NCBI GenBank assembly: GCA_947073545.1
Contig: CAMTMP010000002.1
Location: 186,001 to 250,000 of the forward strand
Length of the DNA: 64,000 bases
Direction of reading: 5' to 3'
DNA from: an uncultured bacterium
Lineage (GTDB): Bacteria; Bacillota; Clostridia; Lachnospirales; Lachnospiraceae
Shown here: in pieces, positions 41,528 to 51,513 of the stretch
How positions within the stretch are numbered: position 1 is the stretch's first letter
How the letters are laid out: the number at the start of each line of letters is the position of its first letter
The notes under the pieces: generated by a model
Database searches by the model: none
Told to the model about the DNA's origin: nothing
Seen by the model: the letters and a program-made list of their open reading frames with translations, nothing else
Translations under genes and position numbers: made by a program

Positions 41528-43501
41528 CTATTTTTTCTTCTTATGTACATTGCGGATCGTCTTTTTCTTTCGTGTACCGGATTCTGCACGGCTCTTCCGG
41601 TCGTCAAAACGCATATTTGCACCGCCTGTTCTCTGGTTTTTTTGCTGCACGCTGCCCTCTCGCTTCCCGCTCTCCTGCTTTCCGTAGGATTTGGCGTTCT
41701 CACTTCCCATCTTTCTTGGCCGGATCAGACACTTTTTATCAAAGCCGATCAGGTCTTCCCTTCCGCCCTTTATAAGCGCCTCCCTGACCAGATCATAGTT
41801 GTTGGGATTCCGGTACTGGATCAATGCCCGCTGCATCGCCTTTTCGTGGGGATTGCGGCAGACATACACCTTCTTGCCGTCCCGCGGATCAATACCTGTA
41901 TAGTACATGACCGTAGACACCGTGGATGGCGTCGGGTAAAAGTCCTGTACCTGCTCCGGCATATACCCCAGATCCCGCAGATACTCCGCAAGCTCAATGG
42001 CTTCTTTCAGTGTGGAGCCGGGATGGGAGGACATGAGGTACGGCACTAAGAACTGCTTTTTACCCAGTTGTTCGTTCAACTTTGTATATTTTTTGACAAA
42101 CTGCTCATAAACTTCTTTCCCGGGTTTCCCGAGATATCGTAATACCCTGTCCGAAATATGTTCCGGCGCCACCTTGAGCTGACCGCTGACATGATGTTCC
42201 ACCAACTCCCTGAAAAAGGTGTCATCCCGGTCAGCCATCAAATAATCGAAACGGATGCCGGATCGGATAAAAACTTTCTTTATGCCGGGCAGCGCACGCA
42301 GTTTTCGAAGCAGCGCCAGATAGTCGGCATGATCCGCCTCCAGATTGGGGCATGGTTTCGGGAAAAGACACTGCCTGTTCTTGCAGACGCCCTGCGTCAT
42401 CTGCTTCCGGCAGGAAGGATGGCGGAAATTGGCCGTAGGGCCGCCCACGTCGTGGATATATCCCTTGAAATCCGGTTCTTGTATCATCAGCTCTGCTTCC
42501 CGAAGAATGGAGACATGGCTTCTGACCTGTACCGTCCTGCCTTGATGAAAGGTGAGGGCACAGAAATTGCACCCGCCGAAACACCCTCTGTTGCTGACAA
42601 GGGAAAATTTGATCTCTGAAATCGCGGGCACGCCTCCCGCCTCCTCGTAGGAAGAATGGTAGGTGCGCATATAGGGCAGATCATAGACTGCGTCCATCTC
42701 TTCTGTCGTGAGCGGCGGCTGGGGCGGGTTCTGTACCACATAAACGCCGTTCGGGTAAGGCTCAATCAGTGTTTTCCCGGTAAAGGGATCGGTATTGCTG
42801 TACTGGGTCTGAAAACTTTTAGCATAAGCTTCCGGCCGGGATTTCATCTCTTCATAGGACGGCAGCTCTACAGCGTCGTAAATGCCGCCGGTCTCCTTCG
42901 TCTTGTAGACAATTCCGGGAATAAAGGTAATATCCTTCACCGCGATGCCGCTGTCCAAAGCCTCCGCGATCTCCACAATGGACTTTTCTCCCATACCGTA
43001 GGAAATCAGATCTGCCTGGCTGTCCAGAAGAATCGAGCGCTTGAAGCTGTCTGACCAGTAATCGTAATGGGCCATGCGCCTGAGGCTTGCTTCGATACCG
43101 CCGATAATTACAGGCACATCCTTATAGACGCGGCGGATCAGATTGCCATAAACCACGGTGGCGTGATCCGGCCTTTTATATGGCTCACCGCCCGGGGTAT
43201 AGGCGTCTGTCGGCCTGTGCTTTCCTGAGACAAAATAGTGGTTTACCATGGAATCCATGTTGCCGCCGGTGACAAGGAAGGCGAGCCTCGGCCTTCCCAG
43301 AGCCGTTATGCTTCGTTCGTCCTTCCAATCCGGCTGGGAGATGATACCCACACGATAACCGTGGGACTCCAAAACCCGGCTGATAATGGCATGGCCAAAG
43401 GAAGGGTGATCCACATAGGCATCCCCGATCACATAGACAAAATCAAGCTGCCCTATGCCCTGCTCTTCCATTTCCTTTTTAGTAATCGGTAAAAATGCCA
43501 T
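41528..43501 (-). CDS. ygiQ: YgiQ family radical SAM protein
   Basis: 657 aa. Starts FLPITKKEMEEQGIGQLDFV; the YgiQ N-terminal domain (DHPSFGHAIISRVLESHGYRVGIISQPDW, GIEASLRRMAHYDYWSD) precedes the radical SAM motif RGCFGGCNFCALTFHQGR at about 310-325, and a second Cys-rich stretch (CRKQMTQGVCKNRQCLFP). The C-terminal tail from about residue 600 is highly basic. Reaction of the family is unknown. Convergent with glgD. Confidence 0.93.
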   Translation of the reverse strand: MAFLPITKKEMEEQGIGQLDFVYVIGDAYVDHPSFGHAIISRVLESHGYRVGIISQPDWKDERSITALGRPRLAFLVTGGNMDSMVNHYFVSGKHRPTDAYTPGGEPYKRPDHATVVYGNLIRRVYKDVPVIIGGIEASLRRMAHYDYWSDSFKRSILLDSQADLISYGMGEKSIVEIAEALDSGIAVKDITFIPGIVYKTKETGGIYDAVELPSYEEMKSRPEAYAKSFQTQYSNTDPFTGKTLIEPYPNGVYVVQNPPQPPLTTEEMDAVYDLPYMRTYHSSYEEAGGVPAISEIKFSLVSNRGCFGGCNFCALTFHQGRTVQVRSHVSILREAELMIQEPDFKGYIHDVGGPTANFRHPSCRKQMTQGVCKNRQCLFPKPCPNLEADHADYLALLRKLRALPGIKKVFIRSGIRFDYLMADRDDTFFRELVEHHVSGQLKVAPEHISDRVLRYLGKPGKEVYEQFVKKYTKLNEQLGKKQFLVPYLMSSHPGSTLKEAIELAEYLRDLGYMPEQVQDFYPTPSTVSTVMYYTGIDPRDGKKVYVCRNPHEKAMQRALIQYRNPNNYDLVREALIKGGREDLIGFDKKCLIRPRKMGSENAKSYGKQESGKREGSVQQKNQRTGGANMRFDDRKSRAESGTRKKKTIRNVHKKKK

Positions 43502-43590
43502 GTTTTCCTCCGTTTCTTTCCCTCCCCAGACAGCAAAACAGCACTGTAACGGTGGTGACGATACTTGTATCTACAATCGGAATCATCGTT

Positions 43591-44244
43591 CTATGCAAGC
43601 ACACCTTTTTCTATCAATTCCCGGAAATCATAGGTATAATGGTCTGCCAGCCGGTGTTTCTCCGTATCCTGATATTCGGAATACTTATCATAGACGGCGC
43701 AAACCTGCATCCCGGCCGCCTTTCCCGCCTGAATGCCCGGTATGATATCCTCGAACACAAGACAGTTTCCCGGTGAAACGGCGAGCGCCTTTGCCACAGC
43801 CAGATAAATATCCGGTGCAGGCTTCCCCTTCTCCACCTCGCAGGCCGTCATGATACAGCCAAAGCAGGATTCCAACTGATGTGACCGCACCACTGTTTCT
43901 ACCAGTTCTCTGGAATTGCTGGTGGCGATCCCGGCTTTGATGCCGTGTTCCCGGCAGTAGGAAAGAAGTTCTCTGACGCCCTCCTTTACGGGCACTTCGT
44001 GGGCATATTTATCCCGTGCCATCCGGTTCCAGTCCGCCTTAATGGATTCAAGATCATCAGGCAGTTCAAAACGCTCCTTAAAATAGGCCGCTGTCTCTGA
44101 AAAACTCATACCCTCGATACATGCCTGCAGATTTTCCGGCAGAGAAATCCCGAATCTCCCGAGATATTCTATGTCTATGGAGCGCCAGACCCACATGGAA
44201 TCCACCATGGAGCCGTCCAGATCAAAAATAACCGCTTCTATCAT
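43591..44244 (-). CDS. HAD family hydrolase (beta-phosphoglucomutase-like)
   Basis: 217 aa. Motif I FDLDGSMVDSM (nucleophile Asp8 and acid/base Asp10), motif II ATSNS, motif III with Lys in EKGKPAPDIYL, and motif IV VFEDIIPGIQAG. The alpha-helical cap between 16 and 80 places it in the phosphatase/phosphoglucomutase subgroup. Probable sugar-phosphate or nucleotide phosphatase. Confidence 0.88.
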   Translation of the reverse strand: MIEAVIFDLDGSMVDSMWVWRSIDIEYLGRFGISLPENLQACIEGMSFSETAAYFKERFELPDDLESIKADWNRMARDKYAHEVPVKEGVRELLSYCREHGIKAGIATSNSRELVETVVRSHQLESCFGCIMTACEVEKGKPAPDIYLAVAKALAVSPGNCLVFEDIIPGIQAGKAAGMQVCAVYDKYSEYQDTEKHRLADHYTYDFRELIEKGVLA

Positions 44245-44397
44245 GTATACTTTTCTTCCCTTCTGTTTCTTTTGTTTTTGTCATGCCGGCAGACTTTGCC
44301 GGAATATATATGTAAAAATAAATCTCAGCACGCGGTCTGCCGACATGCCATATTCCGGCAAACCTTGCAAAAGACGCTCAAGAATGGAGACAGCGTT

Positions 44398-45414
44398 ATG
44401 GCTTATACCCGGAACACGAAAAACGACCTATGGATTGGCTGTGTACGAATGCTCTACACGGCCATCGGCGTTTACCTGATTTTTCTTCTGCTGCGCTATC
44501 CGGCGCTGTCCCTGCAGTATGCGTTTACAGGACTGCGCCTGTGGCTTGAGAAAATGATACCGACGCTTCTTCCTTTTATGATACTGTCGGGAATCCTGAT
44601 CAACATGAACCTGACGGAAGGCTTTGTGCGCCTGTTTCACCCCGTGATGCGCTTTTTTTACGGCACGACACCGAACGGCTCCTACACATTGCTTATGGGA
44701 TTTTTATGCGGCTTTCCCATGGGCGCGCGGATCACCGGGGAGCTTTGCCGGACAGGGCGGCTTTCCGTCAAAGAGGGAAACCGGCTGTTAGCTTTTTGCA
44801 ACAATATCGGCCCGATCTATTTTCTGAGTTTCGTGGTAAGCACGCTCTCACTGGAAATGCCTCTTGCGCCCTTTCTTGTCATGTATGGTGTCCCACTCGT
44901 CTACGGTCTGTTCGTTATGCGGATATCCCTGCTTTTTCAGCCTCTCTTCCGTATCTTTGAAAGGCTGTTTCCGTCATGCAAAAATCGACTGACTGAGTCA
45001 GTTAAATTGACTGTTCCGATAACAGAACTGTCCTCGCAAATTCCGCAGGCTGCAGGTCTGCTGGAGGCCACGGACAACGCCATTCTATCGGGGCTTATCG
45101 GAATCGCGAAGCTAGGCGGCTATATGGTGTTTTTTAACCTTTTGAACATCCTCTTCGTCCCCTTTACCCGCCTGCCCGGCACACTGTTAAACGCCTATTA
45201 CTGTATTTTGGAAATTACAGGCGGCATTGCGCGCTGCGGCCCGCTTCATCCCTTTCTGGTGCTGGTTATGCTGCCCTTCGGCGGGTTCTCCTGTATTGCG
45301 CAGACATACAGCATGATCCGGAACACCGATCTGTCCATTCGCGCTTATGTGTGGCACAAACTGGCACAGACAGCCATTACCGCCCTGATTTATATGCTGT
45401 GGCGGCCGTTCTGA
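44398..45414 (+). CDS. YlbJ-like membrane protein with nucleoside-recognition (Gate) domains
   Basis: 338 aa, about eight membrane helices. The MLWLEKMIPTLLPFMILSGILI-type first block (actual: LRLWLEKMIPTLLPFM) and MGFLCGFPMGARITGELCRTG correspond to the signature of the sporulation membrane protein YlbJ (GxPxGAKxTAEL). The second Gate repeat is LGGYMVFFNLLNILF onwards. GGAG lies 8 nt upstream of ATG 44398. In spore formers YlbJ acts in coat or forespore membrane transport; here no other sporulation gene is in the window. Confidence 0.75.
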   Translation: MAYTRNTKNDLWIGCVRMLYTAIGVYLIFLLLRYPALSLQYAFTGLRLWLEKMIPTLLPFMILSGILINMNLTEGFVRLFHPVMRFFYGTTPNGSYTLLMGFLCGFPMGARITGELCRTGRLSVKEGNRLLAFCNNIGPIYFLSFVVSTLSLEMPLAPFLVMYGVPLVYGLFVMRISLLFQPLFRIFERLFPSCKNRLTESVKLTVPITELSSQIPQAAGLLEATDNAILSGLIGIAKLGGYMVFFNLLNILFVPFTRLPGTLLNAYYCILEITGGIARCGPLHPFLVLVMLPFGGFSCIAQTYSMIRNTDLSIRAYVWHKLAQTAITALIYMLWRPF

Positions 45415-45513
45415 GATTCGGATTGCCTGCGGATATCCACATTACCGTTTACCGGCAGTGATCGCAGCTCTGTCATTCTCCGGCTCCTGGCTCATCGACG
45501 GCTGTCAAGGGTT

Positions 45514-47016
45514 TCACCTTCGCTTTCGTCTCCGGCGCCGCCGTTTTCTGCGCTTACCACGTCTTCTGCCCCGCAGGATCATCGCCATGGACAGGGCAAG
45601 GCTGACCACCAGAAGGGTGCATACCAGACATACTGTCAGGAAATAGCTGATGGTAGGCTCTTTTTGTTCCTCCGCTTCATGCGATTGGACATGCCTTTTT
45701 TCCTGATTTTCCGCGGAGACGGCATTTTGTTTCGCCTCTTCTTCGGCCTTGGCTTTTGCCGCCGCCGCGAGCCGTTCCTGTTCGGCCAGCTCTGCGGCAG
45801 TCTCCTCCTGCGTTTTATAATCCATGGACGGAAGGGAGACGAGATTGCTTTCCGTATACAGATCATATCCGTTATAGCCTCTCACCACGATCTGCGGCAC
45901 AATATGGGGCGGTACCTGCATGGTAAAAGAGATGGTGTCCTTTGTCTTATCGCCCCATGCAGCCCGGGGGAAATAGGTATTTCCGCCGTCATAGCTGTAA
46001 TCATAGTACAGCATCCCGCTGTCATAATCTGCGGCGGACAGCTCTACCGTGACCTTTCCGGTCTCCATTTCCTGGTCGGTGACCTCGATCATGCAGATAT
46101 CCGGTTCGGTTGTGTCGGGCCGCATGACGCCTGACGGAATCGGAACATCCAAAATCGGGTAATCGCTGTAGTCTACACCGAGAGCATCAGACCGCAGACG
46201 AAAATATTTGGCGGCGGATTCCGCATCCAGTCTGCCAAACGTCTCCCACTGCTCTCTTCCCTCGCAGAAAGGGCGGTCGTTTTCGTGATCCATGTGACAG
46301 TGTTCAATCAGCACACAGGTTAGATCCTGTTCCACGGCATGCCGTATGATGCCGTAATAATCCGTCCCCTTTTTCCCAAGCCTTGTCTTGATACCTCTTG
46401 AGTAGAGTCCAAGATCCGCAAGCGCCCCGATCTCAATGTCGGCAAAGGCATATCCTTCACTGTAATGTCTCCCGAAAGCGGACACCCAGCATTCCGCCCC
46501 GAAAAGCGTGTTGTGATCCTTGGAAAGATTATAGTGAAGGCAGAAGAGAAAATCCGCCTGCATTTCTTTGGCAAAGGCCACCCGCTCCTCAAGGGAAAGC
46601 TTTCTGTCGTCCTCTCTTGTCAGATAGACCGTAACGTCCTCATACTTTTCCAGTTCTTCTTTCATGGCTTTGGCAGTAAGTAACGTCATTTCCTTCTCCA
46701 CGAAGGAGTCGTACATGCCGCCCTCCTCATCACCGCCGTGTCCGGGATCGATAACAACCACCAGCTTCTCTTGCGGCAGTTCCTCTATCCCGTCCCCCGT
46801 CTGGGTTTCCTCAGACTTTGGCGCTGTTTCCACATCAACCGCCGTTTCCGCCGCTGTCACGCGCGGTATGGCATCCGCATAAATACAGACAGAGAGACTA
46901 AAAAACAGGCAGAAAGAAAAGCAGAGGCCAAGCATGTCAACCACCGTCTGATACGCCAATGCGTTTATGCTGTTTTTTTGCAGGCAATGCCTGAAAGTAT
47001 TGTTCATATGCTCCAT
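45514..47016 (-). CDS. Membrane-anchored N-acetylmuramoyl-L-alanine amidase
   Basis: 500 aa. A signal peptide (MLGLCFSFCLFFSLSVCIYADA) leads to an Amidase_3 domain (about 80-270) with zinc ligands in IDPGHGGDEEGG, the Glu in SFVEKEMTLL, His in LFCLHYNLSKDH and catalytic Glu in LIEHCHMDHEN. A beta-rich region follows (about 300-400), then a Lys/Glu/Ala-rich coiled stretch, a C-terminal membrane helix (FLTVCLVCTLLVVSLALSMA) and a tail of 19 residues that are almost all Arg or Lys. It cuts the amide bond of peptidoglycan and stays tethered to the membrane. The start could be 47016 or 47007. Confidence 0.85.
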   Translation of the reverse strand: MEHMNNTFRHCLQKNSINALAYQTVVDMLGLCFSFCLFFSLSVCIYADAIPRVTAAETAVDVETAPKSEETQTGDGIEELPQEKLVVVIDPGHGGDEEGGMYDSFVEKEMTLLTAKAMKEELEKYEDVTVYLTREDDRKLSLEERVAFAKEMQADFLFCLHYNLSKDHNTLFGAECWVSAFGRHYSEGYAFADIEIGALADLGLYSRGIKTRLGKKGTDYYGIIRHAVEQDLTCVLIEHCHMDHENDRPFCEGREQWETFGRLDAESAAKYFRLRSDALGVDYSDYPILDVPIPSGVMRPDTTEPDICMIEVTDQEMETGKVTVELSAADYDSGMLYYDYSYDGGNTYFPRAAWGDKTKDTISFTMQVPPHIVPQIVVRGYNGYDLYTESNLVSLPSMDYKTQEETAAELAEQERLAAAAKAKAEEEAKQNAVSAENQEKRHVQSHEAEEQKEPTISYFLTVCLVCTLLVVSLALSMAMILRGRRRGKRRKRRRRRRKRR

Positions 47017-47044
47017 AATCTTCCAAAAATGTGAAAAAGAACAA

Positions 47045-47067
47045 GCCGGCTTCGAAAGGAAACCGGC
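47045..47067 (-). terminator. Terminator of the coaD-coiled-coil operon
   Basis: GCCGG (47067-47063) pairs with CCGGC (47049-47045) with an inner CTT/AAG pair, followed on the minus strand by TTGTTCTTTTT. It separates the coiled-coil gene from the amidase gene. Confidence 0.6.
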
Positions 47068-47112
47068 CCGCCTGTTTTTCATCCGCGATTTATTTTTTGC
47101 GGTCTTACATCA

Positions 47113-47718
47113 TTACATCAGATTCAGTTCCGGCCCGGGTTCCGCCTCCCCCTCGGCCTCCTTAAGCAGCTTTTCCACTTCTACGGGGCGCAGCTCCGCA
47201 CGGTTCGCTTTCACAATCTCATTGTAACCGCTGATCGTGTTGAAAAAGCTCTCATAGTGCTCCGTAGCCGCCGTCAGCGTAGTCGTCATGGCGTTTTCCA
47301 GATTGGCGAGCATTTCGTCGAGATACTGCATAGCCGAGGTTTTGACGCCATTCGCCTCCATGGTTGCGTTATTTAAAATTTCCTGCGCCTGTGTGGTGGC
47401 CATGCGTACGACTTCATTCGCCTGCGCGTAAGCCTGTTGCATAATCTCGTGCTCGTTAATCAGCTCCGTGGTCTGTACCGTGGCATCCTTAATAAGCGCC
47501 TCCGCCTTCGTGCGCGCATCGTTTAGGATAGCCTCTTTATTGGAAATGATCTTCTGATAACGCTTGATCTCATCGGGGGTCTTCATGCGCAGCTCCCGCA
47601 GAAGCTCATCGATTTCTTCTTTATTTACGATAATATTGGTCTTGGAAAGCGGCTGGAACTTGCAGCCGTCAATATAGTCCTCAATCTCATCGATCAATTG
47701 TTCAATTCTACTGCTCAT
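47113..47718 (-). CDS. Coiled-coil protein of unknown function (DivIVA-like)
   Basis: 201 aa with long heptad helices from about residue 40 to 170. N-terminal SSRIEQLIDEIEDYIDGCKF, the EEIDELLRELRMKTPDEIKRYQ block and KAEALIKDATVQTTELINEHE resemble DivIVA-like or membrane-complex scaffolds of Lachnospiraceae, but I cannot assign a function. The C-terminus is acidic (KEAEGEAEPGPELNL). Located 124 nt downstream of coaD in the same orientation. Confidence 0.75.
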   Translation of the reverse strand: MSSRIEQLIDEIEDYIDGCKFQPLSKTNIIVNKEEIDELLRELRMKTPDEIKRYQKIISNKEAILNDARTKAEALIKDATVQTTELINEHEIMQQAYAQANEVVRMATTQAQEILNNATMEANGVKTSAMQYLDEMLANLENAMTTTLTAATEHYESFFNTISGYNEIVKANRAELRPVEVEKLLKEAEGEAEPGPELNLM

Positions 47719-47842
47719 TGCCCGCTCCTATCTCTTATATCCGTATTTGTAACTGTCTATTTCCGTTTCAGTTACATGTAATAATTCATTCCGAATCATT
47801 TTCTTACGGTCAGCGCAGTAAATGCGCAGACCTGCCGCACAG

Positions 47843-48322
47843 CTATCTATATTTCTCATATAGCAGCCGCCCGACAAAATCAGGCACGCACTCGGAGATA
47901 TCCCCGTTAAAGCTTGCAATTTCCTTGACGGTGGAAGAACTGAGGTATGCGTATTCGAGACTGGTCGTCAAAAACACCGTATCCAATTTCCCATCGGAAA
48001 ATTTACGGTTCGTCTGTGCGATCTGTAATTCGTATTCAAAATCGGTAATAGCACGCAGCCCTCTGATCGCCACATGGATATCTTTTCTTGCTGCATAGTC
48101 AATCAACAGACCGCTGAAGGAATCTATCGTTACATTTGGCAGATCACGGGTCGCTTCCTCTAACATTTTAACACGTTCTTCCACAGAAAACAATGGAGTC
48201 TTTGTTTTATTGTTCAGGACGCTCACCGTCAATTCATCAAAAATTTCAGAGGCCCGCCTGATAATATCCAAATGTCCGTAAGTCACCGGGTCGAAACTTC
48301 CCGGATAAATCGCTGCCTTCAT
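47843..48322 (-). CDS. coaD: Phosphopantetheine adenylyltransferase
   Basis: 159 aa, penultimate step of coenzyme A synthesis. The TxGH motif lies in [19 protein letters not shown] (residues 5-23), the ISSTxxR equivalent appears as [13 protein letters not shown], and [19 protein letters not shown] is a CoaD hallmark. Next to rsmD as in most Firmicutes. Confidence 0.97.
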   Translation of the reverse strand: MKAAIYPGSFDPVTYGHLDIIRRASEIFDELTVSVLNNKTKTPLFSVEERVKMLEEATRDLPNVTIDSFSGLLIDYAARKDIHVAIRGLRAITDFEYELQIAQTNRKFSDGKLDTVFLTTSLEYAYLSSSTVKEIASFNGDISECVPDFVGRLLYEKYR

Positions 48323-48459
48323 AGAAAGCCCTCACATTTTTAATTGTAGAAAACCATATGTAAAACCTGACTCATGATACCATATTAAAACAAATTCACC
48401 GAAATGTCTTTATATATTTTGAAATTTTTATAATTTTCTTTAGAAAATACTGCGCGGTA

Positions 48460-49008
48460 TTACACTTTTCGACAGAAAATATGCCGGTTCGTCTTGTACC
48501 GCTTCTCTTTTTCCATGAAAAATCCCTGCTCTTCCAAAAAGGAAACATCCGTGCGGAGGGAGGTCTCTATCACAATCAGGGTATTTTCCGTCACCCACGG
48601 CAGTTCCTTAAGGGCCGCAAGCACACGCGCCTCATGTCCGCAGTCGTAGGGCGGATCCATAAAGACGAGATCGGCCTCCCTTTCATGAATCCCGTAAATG
48701 GCGGACAGTACATCCGTTTTTAAAATCGTCGCTTGATTTGCAAGATGGGTAAACTGCAAATTTTCCTGAATGCAGGTAAGCGCCCGTTTTTCATTTTCCA
48801 CAAAATAGGCGTGTCTTGCGCCACGGCTTAAGGCCTCGATGCCGATGCCGCCGCTGCCGCTGAACAGATCCACAAACAGTGCGCCGCTAAGATAGGGCTG
48901 TAACATATTAAAAAGGGTTTCTTTGATCCGGTCCGTGGTCGGTCTGGTATCCGTTCCGTCCGGTGTTTTTAGACGAAGGCTTCTCGCCGTTCCAGCTATT
49001 ACTCTCAT
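48460..49008 (-). CDS. rsmD: 16S rRNA (guanine(966)-N(2))-methyltransferase
   Basis: 182 aa. Begins MRVIAGTARSLRLKTPDGTDTRPTTDRIKETLFNML, diagnostic of RsmD. The SAM-binding motif is FVDLFSGSGGIGIEALSRGA and the catalytic NPPY-type motif appears as DPPYDCG. Upstream of coaD with a gap of about 140 nt. Confidence 0.96.
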   Translation of the reverse strand: MRVIAGTARSLRLKTPDGTDTRPTTDRIKETLFNMLQPYLSGALFVDLFSGSGGIGIEALSRGARHAYFVENEKRALTCIQENLQFTHLANQATILKTDVLSAIYGIHEREADLVFMDPPYDCGHEARVLAALKELPWVTENTLIVIETSLRTDVSFLEEQGFFMEKEKRYKTNRHIFCRKV

Positions 49009-49029
49009 GGATTCTCCTCGTTTCTAGGT

Positions 49030-49080
49030 AGTGCAAGCTCGAAAAAGCCTACGGTTTTTCGAGCCCGCGGGCTTCGCACT
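49030..49080. repeat. Nested inverted repeat between rsmD and parC
   Basis: Inner perfect 10-bp stem GCTCGAAAAA/TTTTTCGAGC (49037-49046, 49055-49064) inside an outer AGTGC/GCACT pair. The right half GGGCTTCGCACTTATAC resembles the end of the 1-159 element in reverse orientation, so this may be another copy of one intergenic repeat family. Confidence 0.6.
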
Positions 49081-49165
49081 TATACATCCGTAATCCGGAA
49101 AGACTGTCAGCAAGCTGCCTTTTTTCCTTCTTACGTCTGTGCACCGCTCATGGCCATCGCGTACA

Positions 49166-51403
49166 TTATACCCTGACTTTGACGCCTTTGCTGTCCCGGT
49201 GCCCGGGTTTGATTTTATTTAATTCCAGCGTGCGGCCGCCGTACTCGATGGTCTGATCCACCGCGTTTTGCGAATAATAGACAGCCTCAATCTCGTCCTT
49301 TGCAGCCAGTTTCATGCCCCGCACGCCGATGGCGCCTTTCTTTTTCTCAGGAATCTCCTCCACAGGAAAGCGCAGAAAGTACCCTGCCTTAGTCTGTAAA
49401 ATCATGTTGCGCTGCTCTTTGAACGCCGTCACGCTTACCACCTCGTCGCCGTCCGCCAGCTTCGTCGCCGCCACGGTGCGCTTGGCCACGTCGAACTCGC
49501 CGCCGTCCACCACCTTGAGCATCGCCTGTTTGGTTGCAAAGATGACGCGATAGAGGTTCAAATCGCTCTGGCTCGCGGCGTAGACGATGGATTCCTTCGC
49601 GGAATCGAAATTACTCACATTATCGATCGGCACGCCTTTATCGCGGAATTTTCCGAAAGGCAGATCCATGGCCTTTACGGTGTGGAGCTGTCCCGTATTG
49701 GTAAACAGGCAGACCTTTCCCGTATTCCTGCAGACAAAAGCATAGCGGCTTTCCGCGTCCGCCGCCTCTTTATTGCGCTCGTAGGTGGCCGTGTCAATGG
49801 TTCTGGCATAGCCGAAACGATCCATCAGAAAGACGATGTCCATCTCCTCCACTTTTTTCTCCACATAGACGGCTTCCTCGGCATTGGTGATCTGCGTTCT
49901 TCTTTTGCGTTTATATTTCTCCTTTATGCCATCCAGCTCATTCATGATGACTTGCGCCATGGAGTCTCTTCTGGACAGAATATCCTCATATCGGTAAATA
50001 TTCGCCATGGTGTCCTCATGCTCGTTGATCAGGGCTTCGATCTCTAAACCGATCAGCTTGTAGAGGCGCATCTCGAGAATGGCGGCAGCCTGTTTCTCTG
50101 TAAACATAAGCTGTGACGCCATCACTTTGGATTCTTTGGACTTGAACTTGATTCCGTCGGTTTTTCCCTCCACAAGGCAGGCTTTGGCCATGGCGCGGTC
50201 TTTGGAACCGCGGAGGATCTCGATAATCAGGTCGATCACATTGCAGGCTTTGATCAGCCCTTCCTGAATCTCCTTGCGCTCCAGCTCCTTCGCCAGCAGA
50301 TTCCGGTATTTTCTCCCAGCCACCTCGTACTGAAAGCTGACGCTTTCTCGGATGATTGCTTTCAGGCCCATGGTTTCCGGGCGTCCGTCCGAAATAGCCA
50401 GCATATTGACGCCGAAGGTGTCCTCCAGACGGGTCTTTTTGTAGAGCATATTTTTAAAGTTCTCCACATCGGCATCCTTGCGAAGCTCAATCACAATGCG
50501 GATGCCCTCCTTGGAGGACTGATTCGTGATATCCACGATATCCTGCGTTTTTTTTGTCTCCGCAAGAGCCGCCACATCCATCAGGAATTTGCCGATGTTA
50601 GCGCCGATCATGGTGTAGGGAATTTCCGTGATCACCAGATTGGTTTTTCCACCCTTGGCTTTCTCCACTTCCACCTTGCCGCGCAGCTTGATCTTGCCCA
50701 TTCCCGTCTCATAGATTTCTAATAGCTCGTCCTGATTGATCACAATGCCGCCCGTGGGAAAATCCGGGCCTTTCACATAGCGCATCAGTTCTCTTGTCGT
50801 AATATTCTCGTCCAGCATATAGGCTTTTGTGGCGTCGATTATCTCAGCCAGATTGTGGGGCGGAATGTTCGTGGCCATGCCCACGGCAATCCCCTCAGAA
50901 CCGTTCACCAGAAGGTTCGGTATCTTTACGGGAAGCACGCTCGGTTCTTTTTCTGTCTCGTCAAAATTGGGGATGAAGTCCACCACATCCTTGTCCAGAT
51001 CCGCAAGAAAAGCCTCCTGTGTGATCTGTTCTAAGCGCGCCTCCGTGTAACGCATGGCCGCCGCACCGTCCCCCTCGATGTTGCCAAAGTTTCCGTGACC
51101 GTCGATCAGAGGCAGTCCTTTCTTGAAGTCCTGGGACATAACCACCAGCGCCTCGTAGATGGAGCTGTCGCCGTGGGGGTGGTATTTACCCATGGTATCG
51201 CCCACGATACGGGCCGATTTTCGATAAGGTCTGTCGTAGCGGATGCCCAGCTCATGCATGTCATAGAGCGTCCGTCTCTGCACCGGCTTCAGACCGTCTC
51301 TCACATCCGGCAGGGCTCTCGCGATGATCACGCTCATGGCGTAATCTATATAAGATTTCTGCATAACCTCGGCATATTCTGTTTTGATAATTCTGTCTTC
51401 CAT
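49166..51403 (-). CDS. parC: DNA topoisomerase IV subunit A (ParC)
   Basis: 745 aa. Type IIA topoisomerase breakage-reunion subunit. Catalytic Tyr119 (AMRYTEARL); quinolone-resistance-determining region HPHGDSSIYEALV has Ser80, Ser81 and Glu84, as in quinolone-sensitive ParC. The C-terminal domain is short with only a few beta-pinwheel blades and lacks the GyrA box (QRRGGKG), favouring ParC over GyrA. Downstream of parE with a 110-nt gap. Decatenates chromosomes at division. Confidence 0.9.
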   Translation of the reverse strand: MEDRIIKTEYAEVMQKSYIDYAMSVIIARALPDVRDGLKPVQRRTLYDMHELGIRYDRPYRKSARIVGDTMGKYHPHGDSSIYEALVVMSQDFKKGLPLIDGHGNFGNIEGDGAAAMRYTEARLEQITQEAFLADLDKDVVDFIPNFDETEKEPSVLPVKIPNLLVNGSEGIAVGMATNIPPHNLAEIIDATKAYMLDENITTRELMRYVKGPDFPTGGIVINQDELLEIYETGMGKIKLRGKVEVEKAKGGKTNLVITEIPYTMIGANIGKFLMDVAALAETKKTQDIVDITNQSSKEGIRIVIELRKDADVENFKNMLYKKTRLEDTFGVNMLAISDGRPETMGLKAIIRESVSFQYEVAGRKYRNLLAKELERKEIQEGLIKACNVIDLIIEILRGSKDRAMAKACLVEGKTDGIKFKSKESKVMASQLMFTEKQAAAILEMRLYKLIGLEIEALINEHEDTMANIYRYEDILSRRDSMAQVIMNELDGIKEKYKRKRRTQITNAEEAVYVEKKVEEMDIVFLMDRFGYARTIDTATYERNKEAADAESRYAFVCRNTGKVCLFTNTGQLHTVKAMDLPFGKFRDKGVPIDNVSNFDSAKESIVYAASQSDLNLYRVIFATKQAMLKVVDGGEFDVAKRTVAATKLADGDEVVSVTAFKEQRNMILQTKAGYFLRFPVEEIPEKKKGAIGVRGMKLAAKDEIEAVYYSQNAVDQTIEYGGRTLELNKIKPGHRDSKGVKVRV

Positions 51404-51513
51404 CTTTTTCTTCCATTCCGAAACGTCTTGCGCTGTCTCCCTTTGGAGAACAGCATTCCCGCTTCTCTATTTCCAGTCTTTTTCAGCCGAAAACCAAATA
51501 TCTGTCCGGCCGC

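Noticed and set aside
47728-47919. 63-codon leftward frame overlapping the end of coaD
   Set aside because: Most of it is out-of-frame coaD sequence, and the remainder is unlike a folded protein.
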